This document shows positions 42,253-51,369 of a stretch of DNA of 64,000 bases, one piece after another. The notes beneath the pieces were generated by a model. That model searched no databases and had not been told where the DNA came from. It was given only the letters and a program-made list of their open reading frames with translations. Each line of letters starts with the position of its first letter. Within the stretch, counting starts at the first letter, position 1. This DNA is from Solobacterium sp. (GTDB lineage Bacteria; Bacillota_I; Bacilli_A; Erysipelotrichales; Erysipelotrichaceae), in assembly GCA_024693325.1 (NCBI GenBank), contig JAILLA010000031.1, positions 1 to 64,000 on the forward strand, in the 5' to 3' direction. The position numbers and the translations under genes were made by a program.

Positions 42253-44156
42253 CTGGTTCCTCTGACAGTATCAATACCTGCTACACGTGTCAGTTCTTTC
42301 GCCTCTTCCGAAAGTTTACCGTATTCAGGGATCAAGCCGATCACATTATCATTCAGCCAATCCATGCGGATGATCTGTTCAATGCTGAGTCTGCCGGATC
42401 CAGCATTCTGGATGATACCGGACTGGGATCTGAGTTCATGGCTGAACGGGCTCAGTCTGCCGGCTTTCAGCGCATCCTTCATCAGTTCCGTCATCTTTGC
42501 GCTGCTGTAAGGAACGGAAGAAGATACGACGATATCCGCCGCACCGGACTCGATCCCCCACCAGTAATTGACAGCTTTGTATTTGCCGGCATCCTCATTG
42601 TTCCATTCCCCGTCCAGCATCGTCTGCACGAGCTTTTCGTAGTATTTTGCCCAGTTGATGACAGGCATCGCAAGATTGCGTATCTTACCGTCCTGTTCCA
42701 GCTGGCACAGTCCGAATACCGTGCTGTCCTGGCTGAGCTGGGCAAGGTCCGGTCCGGAGAAGATATCGACGCCCAGATATTTCAGTTCTTTCTGCCAGTC
42801 CTGGTCGTTGACGCCGGACCATCCGAGGATGATCTGTGAGCGCGGATCGACCAGCGATGCGCCGATCGCGAATGCGTTGATATTTGCCACGGTCCCATAG
42901 ATCGGATAGTCCGCAATATAGCAAATCCTGTGGTTGTCGCTCATCATGGCAGCCAGCGCGCCGAGCAGGAATTTGATCTCATACATACGGACATAGTAAG
43001 CACGGACTGCTTTGGCGGGCAGGTAGAGCGAGCAGCTCAGGAAGTGAACGTTAGGATGACGGACTGCCGCCTTCATCGTTTCATTGACCTGCAGAGGGGA
43101 TACGGTAAATACTGCGTCACTGTTTTTCGCTGCCTGTTCCAGTGCTTCACGGAGCGGCTGTCCGTCTTTCCTGTTTTCGTAGAATTCTGTATGAACAAGT
43201 CCGCCGAACTTCTGTTTCAGATAGATCCTGCCGACCTCATGATCATAGTTCCAGGCAGAATTCTCCGGTGTGCTGTCATAGACAAATGACAGTCTCAGCG
43301 GCTTCGAGACAGTATACTGCGGGATGATCTTTGTCAGATCGGAAAGCAGGCTGCCTCCCTTTTTCTCCTGGGGATTTTCCTTGACGACGATATTGTCCCC
43401 TGAGGAACGCACCTGCATTTCCGTACGGATCGCCGAGATCTTCTGACGGATGACCGTGCCGGTCTGCTTCCTCAGTTCATCAAGACCGTACATGGACACA
43501 AATGTCAGGAAGGCGTCGGAAATGTTGCTGATACGGTCGGAACTTCTCAGGTATTCCTTGCGGAAACTGTAGAATGCTGTGTTGACATGCATACAGAGTT
43601 TCTCCGGCCAGGGATGTTCAAGATTCTGTCCGAGCAGCTCAGCAAACTTCAGATAGGAGGCAGGCTCGCTGAAATCGAGTTCATAATGCGGACATACCTT
43701 GTAGAACTTCAGGAATGCGTCATACAGCTTGTTTGGTTCTGCCGGCATGAAGCGCTTGACATCCGCCTGGATCACAGGCATTTCCAGATAGTTCAGTACG
43801 GATACTCTCTTGTTTCCCTCCTGTACATAAAACCGGTGCAGGTATTCATATACAAGGATCGGATCACGGATCCCCTCCTCTACCTGTGAATCATACAATG
43901 CCTGCCATTTGCGTCCGAATTCACTTTCCGGGTCCAGAAGCGGCATGAAGTTGCAGGCAAAAGCATTCTGTCTGCCTGCTGTTTTTGTACCGATGATCTG
44001 ATCTGTCGGGATCGATGTCACGCCGATATCAATGGCTTTCAAAGATGCCGTATCGATCAGTTTATCCAGGACTGCCGGATACGGGTTCTGCCCGCTGTCC
44101 TCAGCCTGCTTGTAAGCCTTCATACCGGCTCTTCTTGCTTTGCTGTATTCTTCCAT
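42249..44156 (-). CDS. Cytosolic ParB-like/BMP (nucleoside-binding) fusion protein
   Basis: A 635-residue protein without signal peptide or lipobox. Residues about 45-135 look like a ParB/sulfiredoxin-type domain (GRQNAFACNFMPLLDPESEF, FYVQEGNKRVSVLNYLEMPVIQADVKRF). A helical middle (170-260) and a charged linker follow. From about 290 to 570 comes a basic-membrane-protein-type periplasmic-binding fold (LRLSFVYDSTPENSAWNYDHEVGR...DAVFTVSPLQVNETMKAAVRHPNVHFLSCS...IKFLLGALAAMMSDNHRICYIADYPIYG). BMP proteins normally deliver nucleosides to ABC importers from outside the membrane; this one should sit in the cytosol, probably as a sensor. It is coupled to a phosphoesterase. Confidence 0.7.
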   Translation of the reverse strand: MEEYSKARRAGMKAYKQAEDSGQNPYPAVLDKLIDTASLKAIDIGVTSIPTDQIIGTKTAGRQNAFACNFMPLLDPESEFGRKWQALYDSQVEEGIRDPILVYEYLHRFYVQEGNKRVSVLNYLEMPVIQADVKRFMPAEPNKLYDAFLKFYKVCPHYELDFSEPASYLKFAELLGQNLEHPWPEKLCMHVNTAFYSFRKEYLRSSDRISNISDAFLTFVSMYGLDELRKQTGTVIRQKISAIRTEMQVRSSGDNIVVKENPQEKKGGSLLSDLTKIIPQYTVSKPLRLSFVYDSTPENSAWNYDHEVGRIYLKQKFGGLVHTEFYENRKDGQPLREALEQAAKNSDAVFTVSPLQVNETMKAAVRHPNVHFLSCSLYLPAKAVRAYYVRMYEIKFLLGALAAMMSDNHRICYIADYPIYGTVANINAFAIGASLVDPRSQIILGWSGVNDQDWQKELKYLGVDIFSGPDLAQLSQDSTVFGLCQLEQDGKIRNLAMPVINWAKYYEKLVQTMLDGEWNNEDAGKYKAVNYWWGIESGAADIVVSSSVPYSSAKMTELMKDALKAGRLSPFSHELRSQSGIIQNAGSGRLSIEQIIRMDWLNDNVIGLIPEYGKLSEEAKELTRVAGIDTVRGTR

Positions 44157-44351
44157 AACGGTTTCTCCATGATGTTTTTACATTTGATGATCTTCAGTCA
44201 GCATTAACTTAACACGTTTGCGTCATGACTACAATTTCATACTTCAGTAAATCAGTACGGTATGGTTATCTTTGCCGGTGAAGGCAGTATATGACTGCAC
44301 TTTCGCGGAATCATGCTACAATAACGGAAAGAATATAATCGAGGTGACCCT

Positions 44352-44504
44352 ATGAAGCTATCAACGATCAAGAAAATATTCCTTGTGCTGGCAATTATCA
44401 ATGTCGTTCTGTTTTTCATGACCGGGAGTGCTGTATTCCTGTTTGACGGCATCCTGTTCCTGGTTGCCCCTTATATCCTCCAGTGGTTCAGAAGAAACAT
44501 CTGA
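44352..44504 (+). CDS. Small two-helix membrane protein (50 aa)
   Basis: This ORF is too short for the track. GAGGTGA lies 4 bases before the ATG, and the product is 50 residues: a basic start (MKLSTIKK), a first hydrophobic helix (IFLVLAIINVVLFFMTG), a second (VFLFDGILFLVAPYILQWF) and a basic end (RRNI). Codon use matches the neighbours and a strong bidirectional terminator follows, which supports a real gene. The function is unknown. Confidence 0.6.
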   Translation: MKLSTIKKIFLVLAIINVVLFFMTGSAVFLFDGILFLVAPYILQWFRRNI

Positions 44505-44530
44505 TCCGCATCCGGAAAAGAAATGTTAAA

Positions 44531-44584
44531 AAACTGCATTCCCTTGTGTACACATGCACATGATACGGGATGCAGTTCTTTTTC
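44531..44584. terminator. Bidirectional terminator
   Basis: AACTGCAT(T)CCC and GGGATGCAGTT pair across about 23 bases, with A's before and CTTTTTC after. Confidence 0.75.
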
Positions 44585-45406
44585 TTACTGTGCGTTGAAG
44601 ATGAATTTCTCAATAACTTCCGCGATCGCTCCGTGATCACAGTCTGCTTCTGTAATGAAGTCACATTCTTTCTTCATTGCTTCAACTGTATTGGCAACAC
44701 CGACACCCAGACCCGCTGCTTTGATCATGGACAGGTCATTGTAGTTGTCGCCTACGGCGATCGTCTCACTGATATCGATGCCTGTAATATCACAGAGTCT
44801 CTGCAGGCCTGCGCCTTTGGATACACCCTTCCGGTTGAATTCCATATAGCGGTTGCTTGAGAATGAAACATCCATGTCTTTTGTCAGGTCCGTGATCTCT
44901 GCCTGTATACGCTTCAGATATTCATAATCCGTATTCATGTAGATCGCTTTGACGATATCCTTCCCTTTCAGGAAATCGATATTGTCATCAAAGATCTCAG
45001 TACACGGCTGACGGCAGGCAAGATATTCCACTTCTTCCGGGAAGAAATTCTTTACCCATACCCGGTCAGGCGTATAAACATGGAGACAAAGATCATCATA
45101 GCGAAGACCATACTTGTAAAGTGCTTCCGCTTCTTCAAATGTGATCCCCTGGAAATACAGCAGTTTCTCATCCTTGTTTTCGGTGATCGCGCCGCCGTTG
45201 TATGAGATCGTATACTGGCCTTCTTTCTGATAAAGGCCGAGCTGCTTCAGTGTATCGTGAACAGAGTTGTAGCCTCTGCCTGTGGCAGGAACAAATTTGA
45301 CGCCCATTTCGGCGGCTTTTTTGATCGCATCGATATTTCTCTGCGAGATCGTCCGGTCCATGCTGATAAGGGTCTCATCGAGATCCGCAACTACCATTTT
45401 ATACAT
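44585..45406 (-). CDS. HAD-superfamily Cof-type phosphatase
   Basis: A 273-residue HAD hydrolase of the Cof/YidA class (IIB cap). Catalytic DLDETL (nucleophile Asp and general acid Asp near the N-terminus), second motif VPATGRGYNS, lysine in NRKGVSKGAGLQRL and metal-binding VGDNYNDLSMIKAAGLGVGVANT. It dephosphorylates sugar phosphates or flavin precursors in the cytosol; the substrate cannot be read from sequence. It is a single gene. Confidence 0.88.
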   Translation of the reverse strand: MYKMVVADLDETLISMDRTISQRNIDAIKKAAEMGVKFVPATGRGYNSVHDTLKQLGLYQKEGQYTISYNGGAITENKDEKLLYFQGITFEEAEALYKYGLRYDDLCLHVYTPDRVWVKNFFPEEVEYLACRQPCTEIFDDNIDFLKGKDIVKAIYMNTDYEYLKRIQAEITDLTKDMDVSFSSNRYMEFNRKGVSKGAGLQRLCDITGIDISETIAVGDNYNDLSMIKAAGLGVGVANTVEAMKKECDFITEADCDHGAIAEVIEKFIFNAQ

Positions 45407-45527
45407 ATGATCTGTCTCCTTTTTCTCTTTTCATCATACCATGCCGGATGCTTCTTTTTGATACACTTTCACAGGAATCACGGAAGATACTGCAATGACT
45501 TCCGGATGTAAAAAACGGAACATTGTG

Positions 45528-46886
45528 TTATGCCTGTTCCGTCAGATTATGAATATAATTTCCCTTCAGGATCCTTCTGATACACAGCAGGTCCTTGACA
45601 CAGATATCCGTGCACATGATGGCATATACAGCCAGGACCGGCCATTTCCAGACAAATGCGGAAAGGTATCCCAGCGGCAGTCCGATCAGCCATTGGCATC
45701 CCATGTCGATCAGGAACGCGGTCCGGGTATCGCCCGAGCCTCTCAATACACCGATGATGCAGATATTTTCCAGTGTTCTCAGGACCATCAGGAACGCGAT
45801 CACCAGGATGATCTGTGATGCCAGCAGCCTGCTGCTGTCGGTGATATTCGGGTACAGCATCAGGAACGGCCATCTTGCAAGCAGTACGATACAGCAGGTC
45901 AATACGCCGATGATCACGCCCAGGACCAGGAATGTCTTCCCCATCTCCCATGCTTTTTCTTCATCTCCTGTCCCTGTCTGTTTTCCGACCAGGACCGCAG
46001 CTGCATTTGCGGCACCGTATACCAGAACCATCGCAAGCTGGTTCATCATGGCTGCTACGCTTGTAGCGGTCGCCATCGTCTCTCCCAGATTGCCGAAGAT
46101 CGCCACCTGCATCGTACCTCCCAATCCCCACAGCAGGTCATTGCCGAGCACCGGTATGCTGGTACGGATATATACCGGCAGGACAGAGGTATCGATATGC
46201 AGGATATCCCGGAGTCGGAAGCAGATCCTGTCTTCCCTGTATGCCGCGTAGTACAGCATGTTCAGGAATTCAAACGCTCTTGCGATCAGAGTGCCTAAAG
46301 CCGCTCCTCTGACACCCATGGCAGGAAGACCAAAGAGACCGTAGATCAGGACCGCATTCGCGGCTACATTGACCACCGAAGATGCGGCGTATACCGCTGT
46401 TGCGTATTTGACATCCTCCGTACCTTTCAGTCCGTTGAAATAGCATACTGTCATTGCGGTCAGCGGATAAGCCAGTACGGCAATACGGAAATACTGCAGG
46501 CCGGTTTCCACAACTGCTTCTGAGTTTGTGAAAAAGCCGAGGATATGAGCCGGAAACAGGATGCACAGACCGCACCAGAATACACATACTGCTATAACGA
46601 TCCTGTACAGCAGTCCCATCAGATTGCGGATCGCAGGAATGTCCTGTTTTCCCCAGTACTGTGATATCAGTACCGTACCGCCTGCGCCAAGTCCGTAGAG
46701 AAATGTATAGAACAGCGTATACGGCTGCGTTGCCTGGGTAACGGCTGTGACTGCCAGGTCTCCCAGACTGCCTACCATGACGCTGTCTGTAATACTCACC
46801 GCATAATTCAGGATGTACTGCAGTGTGATCGGCAGCATCACCGCTTTCAGTGAGTTCAGAAATGTCCTGTCTTTGAGAAGTTTCAT
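45528..46886 (-). CDS. MATE-family transporter
   Basis: A 452-residue, twelve-helix MATE protein. I start at MKLLKDRTFLNSLKAVMLPI (46886). No clear Shine-Dalgarno is seen for this or the upstream TTG. The halves begin LKAVMLPITLQYILNYAVSITDSVMVGSLGD and YIRTSIPVLGNDLLWGLGGTMQVAIFGNLGE, and GLGAGGTVLISQYWGK is the first-half signature. It is a different subgroup from the MATE at 11536. The substrate is unknown. The neighbouring AP-superfamily gene is separated by a terminator. Confidence 0.88.
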   Translation of the reverse strand: MKLLKDRTFLNSLKAVMLPITLQYILNYAVSITDSVMVGSLGDLAVTAVTQATQPYTLFYTFLYGLGAGGTVLISQYWGKQDIPAIRNLMGLLYRIVIAVCVFWCGLCILFPAHILGFFTNSEAVVETGLQYFRIAVLAYPLTAMTVCYFNGLKGTEDVKYATAVYAASSVVNVAANAVLIYGLFGLPAMGVRGAALGTLIARAFEFLNMLYYAAYREDRICFRLRDILHIDTSVLPVYIRTSIPVLGNDLLWGLGGTMQVAIFGNLGETMATATSVAAMMNQLAMVLVYGAANAAAVLVGKQTGTGDEEKAWEMGKTFLVLGVIIGVLTCCIVLLARWPFLMLYPNITDSSRLLASQIILVIAFLMVLRTLENICIIGVLRGSGDTRTAFLIDMGCQWLIGLPLGYLSAFVWKWPVLAVYAIMCTDICVKDLLCIRRILKGNYIHNLTEQA

Positions 46887-46930
46887 GTTTCTGATGATAC
46901 CACGCAATCTGTTTCATGGTGCGGTAAATA

Positions 46931-46963
46931 CATAAAAACCGGATCACTTTACATTTGATCCGG
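46931..46963 (-). terminator. Terminator after the AP-superfamily gene
   Basis: On the minus strand CCGGATCA and TGATCCGG form an 8-bp stem followed by TTTTTATG. Confidence 0.8.
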
Positions 46964-46973
46964 CAGATTATTT

Positions 46974-48071
46974 TCATTTCAGGGGATATACGATCACAGG
47001 AATATACCGTTCCGCTTCGACCATTCCGGCATGATTTCCTTTCATAACGGATGCCCGTTTATAGTCCAGCTGGAGCGGTGTCAGGGCAAACGCTGTGTAG
47101 TCCCCGATGAACTCTTCAAAGCGTTCAGAAGGAATTCCCGGCCCGAAGATCCCGGACTCCACCGTTTCTTTATGATCCAGCAGAAGGAACTGATCAGGAA
47201 AACGTTCCCTGAACAGGTTCTCAAACTCCGCTTCCTTACCCGGCTTGATGTAGAACGCGGTCGTTCTGCGCTCAAGAGCCGGATCATGCGCGAAGCATGC
47301 ACATAGTGCTTCATCACTGCTGAGATCATAGCTTTCCACATTGATCTGGCTGTGATCGGCAATGCACAGCAGTACCGTATCTTCCGGCAGTGTTCCGGCA
47401 AAGGACTGAACAGTGCGGTCCAGTATTTCCAGCTGTTCCCTGACTTCCTGTCCGTCTGTGCCGTTTTCATGCAGGAGATCATCAAACTGATCCCAATAAG
47501 CATAGATAAAGCGGCAGCTGCGGGAAAGCTGTCCTGCTGTGTCCAGCAGTTCCGGAAACGTACCGCACGGATGATGCGGTGCCCAGCCCGGCCATACGGA
47601 ATCTGCCTGGATCCCCCGTTCATTCAGAACATCATAGATCTTTTCTGCAGGCAGTGCTTCCGTACTCCATCCGGGCGGATATTTCTTCTGCCTGTACTGG
47701 CTCCTGTTCAGAAAGAGAATGATATTGTCATCCTGTTCCTTGAAATACTGGTTCCATCCAAGCCATCCGTTTTCTGCGGGGCTGTGCCCGCTGAGAAATG
47801 ACGTTGTAGCTGCCGTCGTTGTCGGAGGATATACCGTAGATACCTGTTTCAGAAGATGGCTGCGGAAGAAAGATCCATGGGCCAGATGCTTCTCAAGAAT
47901 ACTGATGCCCATTGCGTCGATCAGCAGAGCGATCACGCAGCGCGGTCTCCGGCTTTCCAGATAGCAGTCAAGTTCCGGATCGCTTCCATGTCCTCTGTCG
48001 ATCCCGTAATACCTGTACAGTGAACCGCTGATCTTCAGCAGGTTTTCCTCATAATCCCAATGCAGTTTCAT
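46974..48071 (-). CDS. Alkaline-phosphatase-superfamily phosphodiesterase
   Basis: A 365-residue type-I phosphodiesterase/nucleotide-pyrophosphatase-like enzyme. Motifs: CVIALLIDAMG (first metal Asp), TVYPPTTTAATTSFLSG (nucleophile Thr), YAYWDQFDDLLHENG (Asp/His ligands), LLCIADHSQI (Asp-His) and KGNHAGMVEAERYIPVIVYPL (last His). There is no signal peptide, so it is a cytosolic member. It opposes the nitroreductase gene across a short promoter region and is not in an operon. Confidence 0.82.
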   Translation of the reverse strand: MKLHWDYEENLLKISGSLYRYYGIDRGHGSDPELDCYLESRRPRCVIALLIDAMGISILEKHLAHGSFFRSHLLKQVSTVYPPTTTAATTSFLSGHSPAENGWLGWNQYFKEQDDNIILFLNRSQYRQKKYPPGWSTEALPAEKIYDVLNERGIQADSVWPGWAPHHPCGTFPELLDTAGQLSRSCRFIYAYWDQFDDLLHENGTDGQEVREQLEILDRTVQSFAGTLPEDTVLLCIADHSQINVESYDLSSDEALCACFAHDPALERRTTAFYIKPGKEAEFENLFRERFPDQFLLLDHKETVESGIFGPGIPSERFEEFIGDYTAFALTPLQLDYKRASVMKGNHAGMVEAERYIPVIVYPLK

Positions 48072-48152
48072 CCGAGCCTCCCGATGTGTATTCAGTTTAA
48101 CACATGCGCGTATACGGGAAGTATAATGTGTTCATACACAGGAGGTCCTGAT

Positions 48153-48728
48153 ATGACACTGCATGATCTATATACAGGTGAAAGAACTTACCGCAGGTAT
48201 CTGCAGAAAGAGATCAGTCATGACACACTGCTTGCAGTCATGGAGAACGTACGTCTTGCGCATTGTGCCGGCAATATGCAGAAGCTGACATTTGCTGTGG
48301 TAACGGAGCCTGCGCTCAGGGATCAGATGGCTCAGCTGGTCCATTTCGCCGCTTATCTGCCAAAAGAGATCGGACAGCCCAAACCGGGAGAAGAGGCCAT
48401 GGCTTATGTTGTGATCATCAAGCCGAAAGATAAATATCCGCTTGGAGACATTGATGCCGGAATCGCTGCAGAAGTCATCACCTCATCCGCATGGGAACAG
48501 GGCGTTGGTTCATGCATCATGCTGAACTTCAATGCCGCAAAGGTCAATGAACTCCTGCAGGTCCCGGATGACAGTATCGCACGTATTGTGATCGCCATGG
48601 GCTATCCTGCACATACCAGTACTGTTGTTGAAATGAATGAAGCACACGATGTGAAGTATTATGTCGACGATGAAGTCAACTATTATGTACCTAAGCGTGC
48701 GCTGGAAGATCTGGTGCAATGGAAATAA
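48153..48728 (+). CDS. Nitroreductase-family protein
   Basis: A 191-residue FMN-dependent nitroreductase-fold protein. AGGAGGT lies 7 bases before the ATG at 48153, and a TATAAT at 48122-48127 is a likely -10. The N-terminal RTYRRYLQKEIS stands for the family RxSxRxF motif. AEVITSSAWEQGVGSCIMLNF and IARIVIAMGYPA are the later family blocks. It reduces nitro, quinone or enone compounds with NAD(P)H. The last 10 bases overlap the next gene. Confidence 0.85.
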   Translation: MTLHDLYTGERTYRRYLQKEISHDTLLAVMENVRLAHCAGNMQKLTFAVVTEPALRDQMAQLVHFAAYLPKEIGQPKPGEEAMAYVVIIKPKDKYPLGDIDAGIAAEVITSSAWEQGVGSCIMLNFNAAKVNELLQVPDDSIARIVIAMGYPAHTSTVVEMNEAHDVKYYVDDEVNYYVPKRALEDLVQWK

Positions 48729-49450
48729 CCGGTGCTGCCATACTGAAAACAACTCCCGGGCTGTTCTCGGCTTTTCATATTGTCCTTTCCTGCCTCACTC
48801 TGCTGGCGGCATTTGTGCTGTCATCTGTCAGGATCAGGGATCCGCTGAAAGCACTGGAGATCTCTGCCCGCATCGCATTGTTATCGGAAGTGATCAAGCA
48901 GGTATTCCTCTTCCGCATGCATCATGCGTTTCAATGGTGGTACTTCCCGTTCCAGCTGTGTTCCGTACCAATGTATCTGCTTTGCTGTCTCACGCGTATT
49001 TCCGATGAACAGCGGAAAACAGTATGTACGTTCTGTGCGTCCTGCAGCCTGATCGCTGCATTATGCGCATTGCTGTATCCGGAGAATATGCTGCATGAAC
49101 AGGTGTTCCTGATGACGCATAGTTTTCTCTATCATGGATGGATGCTGTGGTGTTCCTTCCTCATCATCAGAAACAGACTGTACGGAGAACGTTTCCTGCC
49201 GGCATGCAGACTGCTGGTCATTCTTGCGTTCATTGCAGAGATCATCAACACCGTAGGTTTTTTCAGTCATACCGGTTACGGGGTACCCGATATGTTTTAT
49301 ATCTCACCGTTTGTTCCTGCCACACAGCCTGTGTTCAAAGTCATCGCTGAGCATTTCGGCCGGATCACGGAGATCATCGTCTACCTGTCATCCTTTTCAC
49401 TGGTCAGCTGCTTCTGTCTGACAGTGATCCGCCGATTCCGGGATCAGTAA
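48719..49450 (+). CDS. YwaF/TMEM164-like integral membrane protein
   Basis: A 243-residue protein with six to seven hydrophobic helices. The central pattern (HHAFQWWYFPFQLCSVPMYLLCCL, then LMTHSFLYHGWMLWCSFLIIRNRLYG) with a conserved His is that of the YwaF/TIGR02206 membrane family of unknown function. It starts ten bases inside the nitroreductase gene (ATGGAAATAA), so it is translationally coupled. Its 3' end overlaps the convergent XRE gene by 54 bases. Confidence 0.75.
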   Translation: MEITGAAILKTTPGLFSAFHIVLSCLTLLAAFVLSSVRIRDPLKALEISARIALLSEVIKQVFLFRMHHAFQWWYFPFQLCSVPMYLLCCLTRISDEQRKTVCTFCASCSLIAALCALLYPENMLHEQVFLMTHSFLYHGWMLWCSFLIIRNRLYGERFLPACRLLVILAFIAEIINTVGFFSHTGYGVPDMFYISPFVPATQPVFKVIAEHFGRITEIIVYLSSFSLVSCFCLTVIRRFRDQ

Positions 49451-49684
49451 AATACGCAGTTCCATGTCCAGTCCTTCTGCCAGGCGCTTCAGCATCTTTA
49501 CGGTCGGATTGCGTCTGCCTCCTTCGATCCTGCTGATCTCTTCCGGTGAAATGCCTGTCCGTCTGGAAAGCTCCTTCTGGGTCAGGTTCCGGAACAGCCT
49601 CGCATTCAGCAGTTCATATGCGTAACCTTCTTCCCGGTAAACTTTTGAGAAGGAATCGTGCAGGCCTTCATTTACCTGCTGCAT
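49397..49684 (-). CDS. XRE-family helix-turn-helix protein
   Basis: A 95-residue Cro/CI-type DNA-binding protein with HTH FRNLTQKELSRRTGISPEEISRIEGGRRNPTVKMLKRLAEGLDMELRILLIP. That form is close to the HigA-like antitoxins and stand-alone XRE regulators. It overlaps the end of the DUF5688 gene by 13 bases on the same strand. Its 3' end runs 54 bases into the convergent YwaF-like gene. It probably regulates its own operon. Confidence 0.85.
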   Translation of the reverse strand: MQQVNEGLHDSFSKVYREEGYAYELLNARLFRNLTQKELSRRTGISPEEISRIEGGRRNPTVKMLKRLAEGLDMELRILLIPESADHCQTEAADQ

Positions 49685-50616
49685 ACGATGCAGTCCTCCC
49701 GGTCATCAAAACCGACTGTAAACAGTTTCCCGGATTCCCGGTGATACACATACAGTTTGTCTGACAGGTACTCTTCTTCTTTGACATAGTGCCCGTTGAC
49801 ATGCCTTACGATCTGCTGCATCTCATACAGGTCCTCAAACGACAGCAGTGTCGTGATATACAGTTCATGGATCGATGACGGGATGATGCAGTAGCTGCTG
49901 TCCAGCTGATCAGCGATCTGTTCCAACATGCCGGGATAGACGATCACAGCCGCGCCGTTGACACCCGGTTCATTAGTGAGCACCTTCATTTCCTCACCGG
50001 ATATGTCACGGTCTTCTTTGGGAAGGACCTTTCCCTGTACATGCATTTCCATAAATTCGGTGCTGTTTTCAAAGACAGCAGGGAACAGGATCATACTGCT
50101 TCTGAGGGCATCTTCATGAAGCTGTTTTTTTGTTACCCCGTACTGTTCCATCAATTTGTTGGTGATCATAACGGAAGACATGCCCGCGTCATCCATGTTC
50201 AGCAGGATATGGTATGTGATTGCAAGATCCCGGAACATCGTATACGGGATCTCCTTCAGCAGTTCCCGGTTTCTTTTTTCATTGCTGAGACGGGCGAACA
50301 GTCTGTCACAGATATTCTCATATGATGAAAGGAATGGCTGTATCTCACGTGTACCGTGCTCAAACAGATCTCTGAACACTCCCGAAAATACCGTTTCCAG
50401 ATCCCCGTACATCTGATACCGCTCATACAGATCGCCCAGGCTGACGGAGATCCCGCTGAGCCCTTCGCGGTCCGGAATCACGCTGACTGCCCGGTATGTT
50501 TTTCCCAGTTTCATCTGCGGAATGATCGCCACTTTTGCCGGGGTGTATTCCTCCGGCAGGAACTTTCTGATGTTTTCAAGTGCAGCCTGTTCGAACTCTT
50601 CATATGTCATGTTCAT
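49672..50616 (-). CDS. DUF5688 family protein
   Basis: A 314-residue soluble protein of the DUF5688 type common in gut Clostridia and Erysipelotrichia. Family-like segments are MTYEEFEQAALENIRKFLP, GLSGISVSLGDLYERYQMYGDLETV, PYTMFRDLAITYHILLNMDDAGMSSVMITNKLMEQYGV and SYCIIPSSIHELYITTLLS. AAGGAGG lies 6 bases before the ATG. It is coupled by overlap to an XRE gene, an arrangement recalling toxin-antitoxin or phage-type pairs, but no activity is known for DUF5688. Confidence 0.75.
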   Translation of the reverse strand: MNMTYEEFEQAALENIRKFLPEEYTPAKVAIIPQMKLGKTYRAVSVIPDREGLSGISVSLGDLYERYQMYGDLETVFSGVFRDLFEHGTREIQPFLSSYENICDRLFARLSNEKRNRELLKEIPYTMFRDLAITYHILLNMDDAGMSSVMITNKLMEQYGVTKKQLHEDALRSSMILFPAVFENSTEFMEMHVQGKVLPKEDRDISGEEMKVLTNEPGVNGAAVIVYPGMLEQIADQLDSSYCIIPSSIHELYITTLLSFEDLYEMQQIVRHVNGHYVKEEEYLSDKLYVYHRESGKLFTVGFDDREDCIVCSR

Positions 50617-50639
50617 TGCTTTCCTCCTTCTGTCCGACA

Positions 50640-50663
50640 GAAAAAACCATCCGAAGATGGTTT
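50640..50663 (-). terminator. Terminator of the ispD operon
   Basis: On the minus strand AAACCATC TTCG GATGGTTTTTTC. Confidence 0.85.
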
Positions 50664-50712
50664 CACTGCTTTAATATCCGCCGTTCAGCAAAGAGTTCCA
50701 CGTTGTTTTTTT

Positions 50713-51351
50713 TTACCATTCCGACACTTTGAAATCCCGTCCGGCAGAAGGATATTTCAGGAGATGGTAATCCCCGTCATACTCAAATTCAATGATGCAG
50801 GCATTGGGGAAAGCATTGGTTCCCTTTTCCCTGCAGGCTTTCCTGTAGGCGATCGTATCGATCCCGAACAGTTCTGCCATCGTCAGGTCCGAGAATAATC
50901 CATGTGATACTACAAGCACCTCATCCCTGTAGCTGCATTGGGAAACGATATTGTCAAATGCCCTTCTTGAACGTGCCCTGACTGTTTCCTCGTCCTCTCC
51001 TCCGAGATCCGAAAAGTCCCTGTTCATTCTGCGTTTGAACAGTTCATCACCCAGTTCTGTAAAAGGACGTGCTTCCCAGCTTCCGAAATCGAACTCATGC
51101 AGGTCATCTATCGTCTGCAGGGGAATATTCCTGTTTCCCAGAATGATCTTTGCGGTTGCGACTGCTCTGCCAAGCGGTGAAGAAAATGCTTTGGTAAAAT
51201 TGACCGTTTCCAGCGCAGCTGCGCTTTCACGTACCTGCTGTATGCCTTCCTCTGTCAAAGGTGAATCACAGACACCCTGCATGCGGTCCTGGCTGTTGTA
51301 TATTGTCTGTCCGTGTCTGACCAGAAAAAAATGCACTCTTTTCATTATCAT
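50713..51351 (-). CDS. Histidine phosphatase family (phosphoglycerate-mutase-like) protein
   Basis: A 212-residue cytosolic histidine phosphatase. The phospho-His motif is FFLVRHGQTIYNSQDRMQG, followed by FSSPLGRAVATAKII, the Glu in LHEFDFGSWEARPF and VLVVSHGLFSDL (second His). AGGAAGGA lies 5-6 bases before the ATG at 51351. It is the third gene of an ispD-flavoprotein-phosphatase operon with an 18-base gap. The substrate is unknown, but it could be a small phosphorylated metabolite. Confidence 0.87.
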   Translation of the reverse strand: MIMKRVHFFLVRHGQTIYNSQDRMQGVCDSPLTEEGIQQVRESAAALETVNFTKAFSSPLGRAVATAKIILGNRNIPLQTIDDLHEFDFGSWEARPFTELGDELFKRRMNRDFSDLGGEDEETVRARSRRAFDNIVSQCSYRDEVLVVSHGLFSDLTMAELFGIDTIAYRKACREKGTNAFPNACIIEFEYDGDYHLLKYPSAGRDFKVSEW

Positions 51352-51369
51352 TTTTATCCTTCCTGCTGT

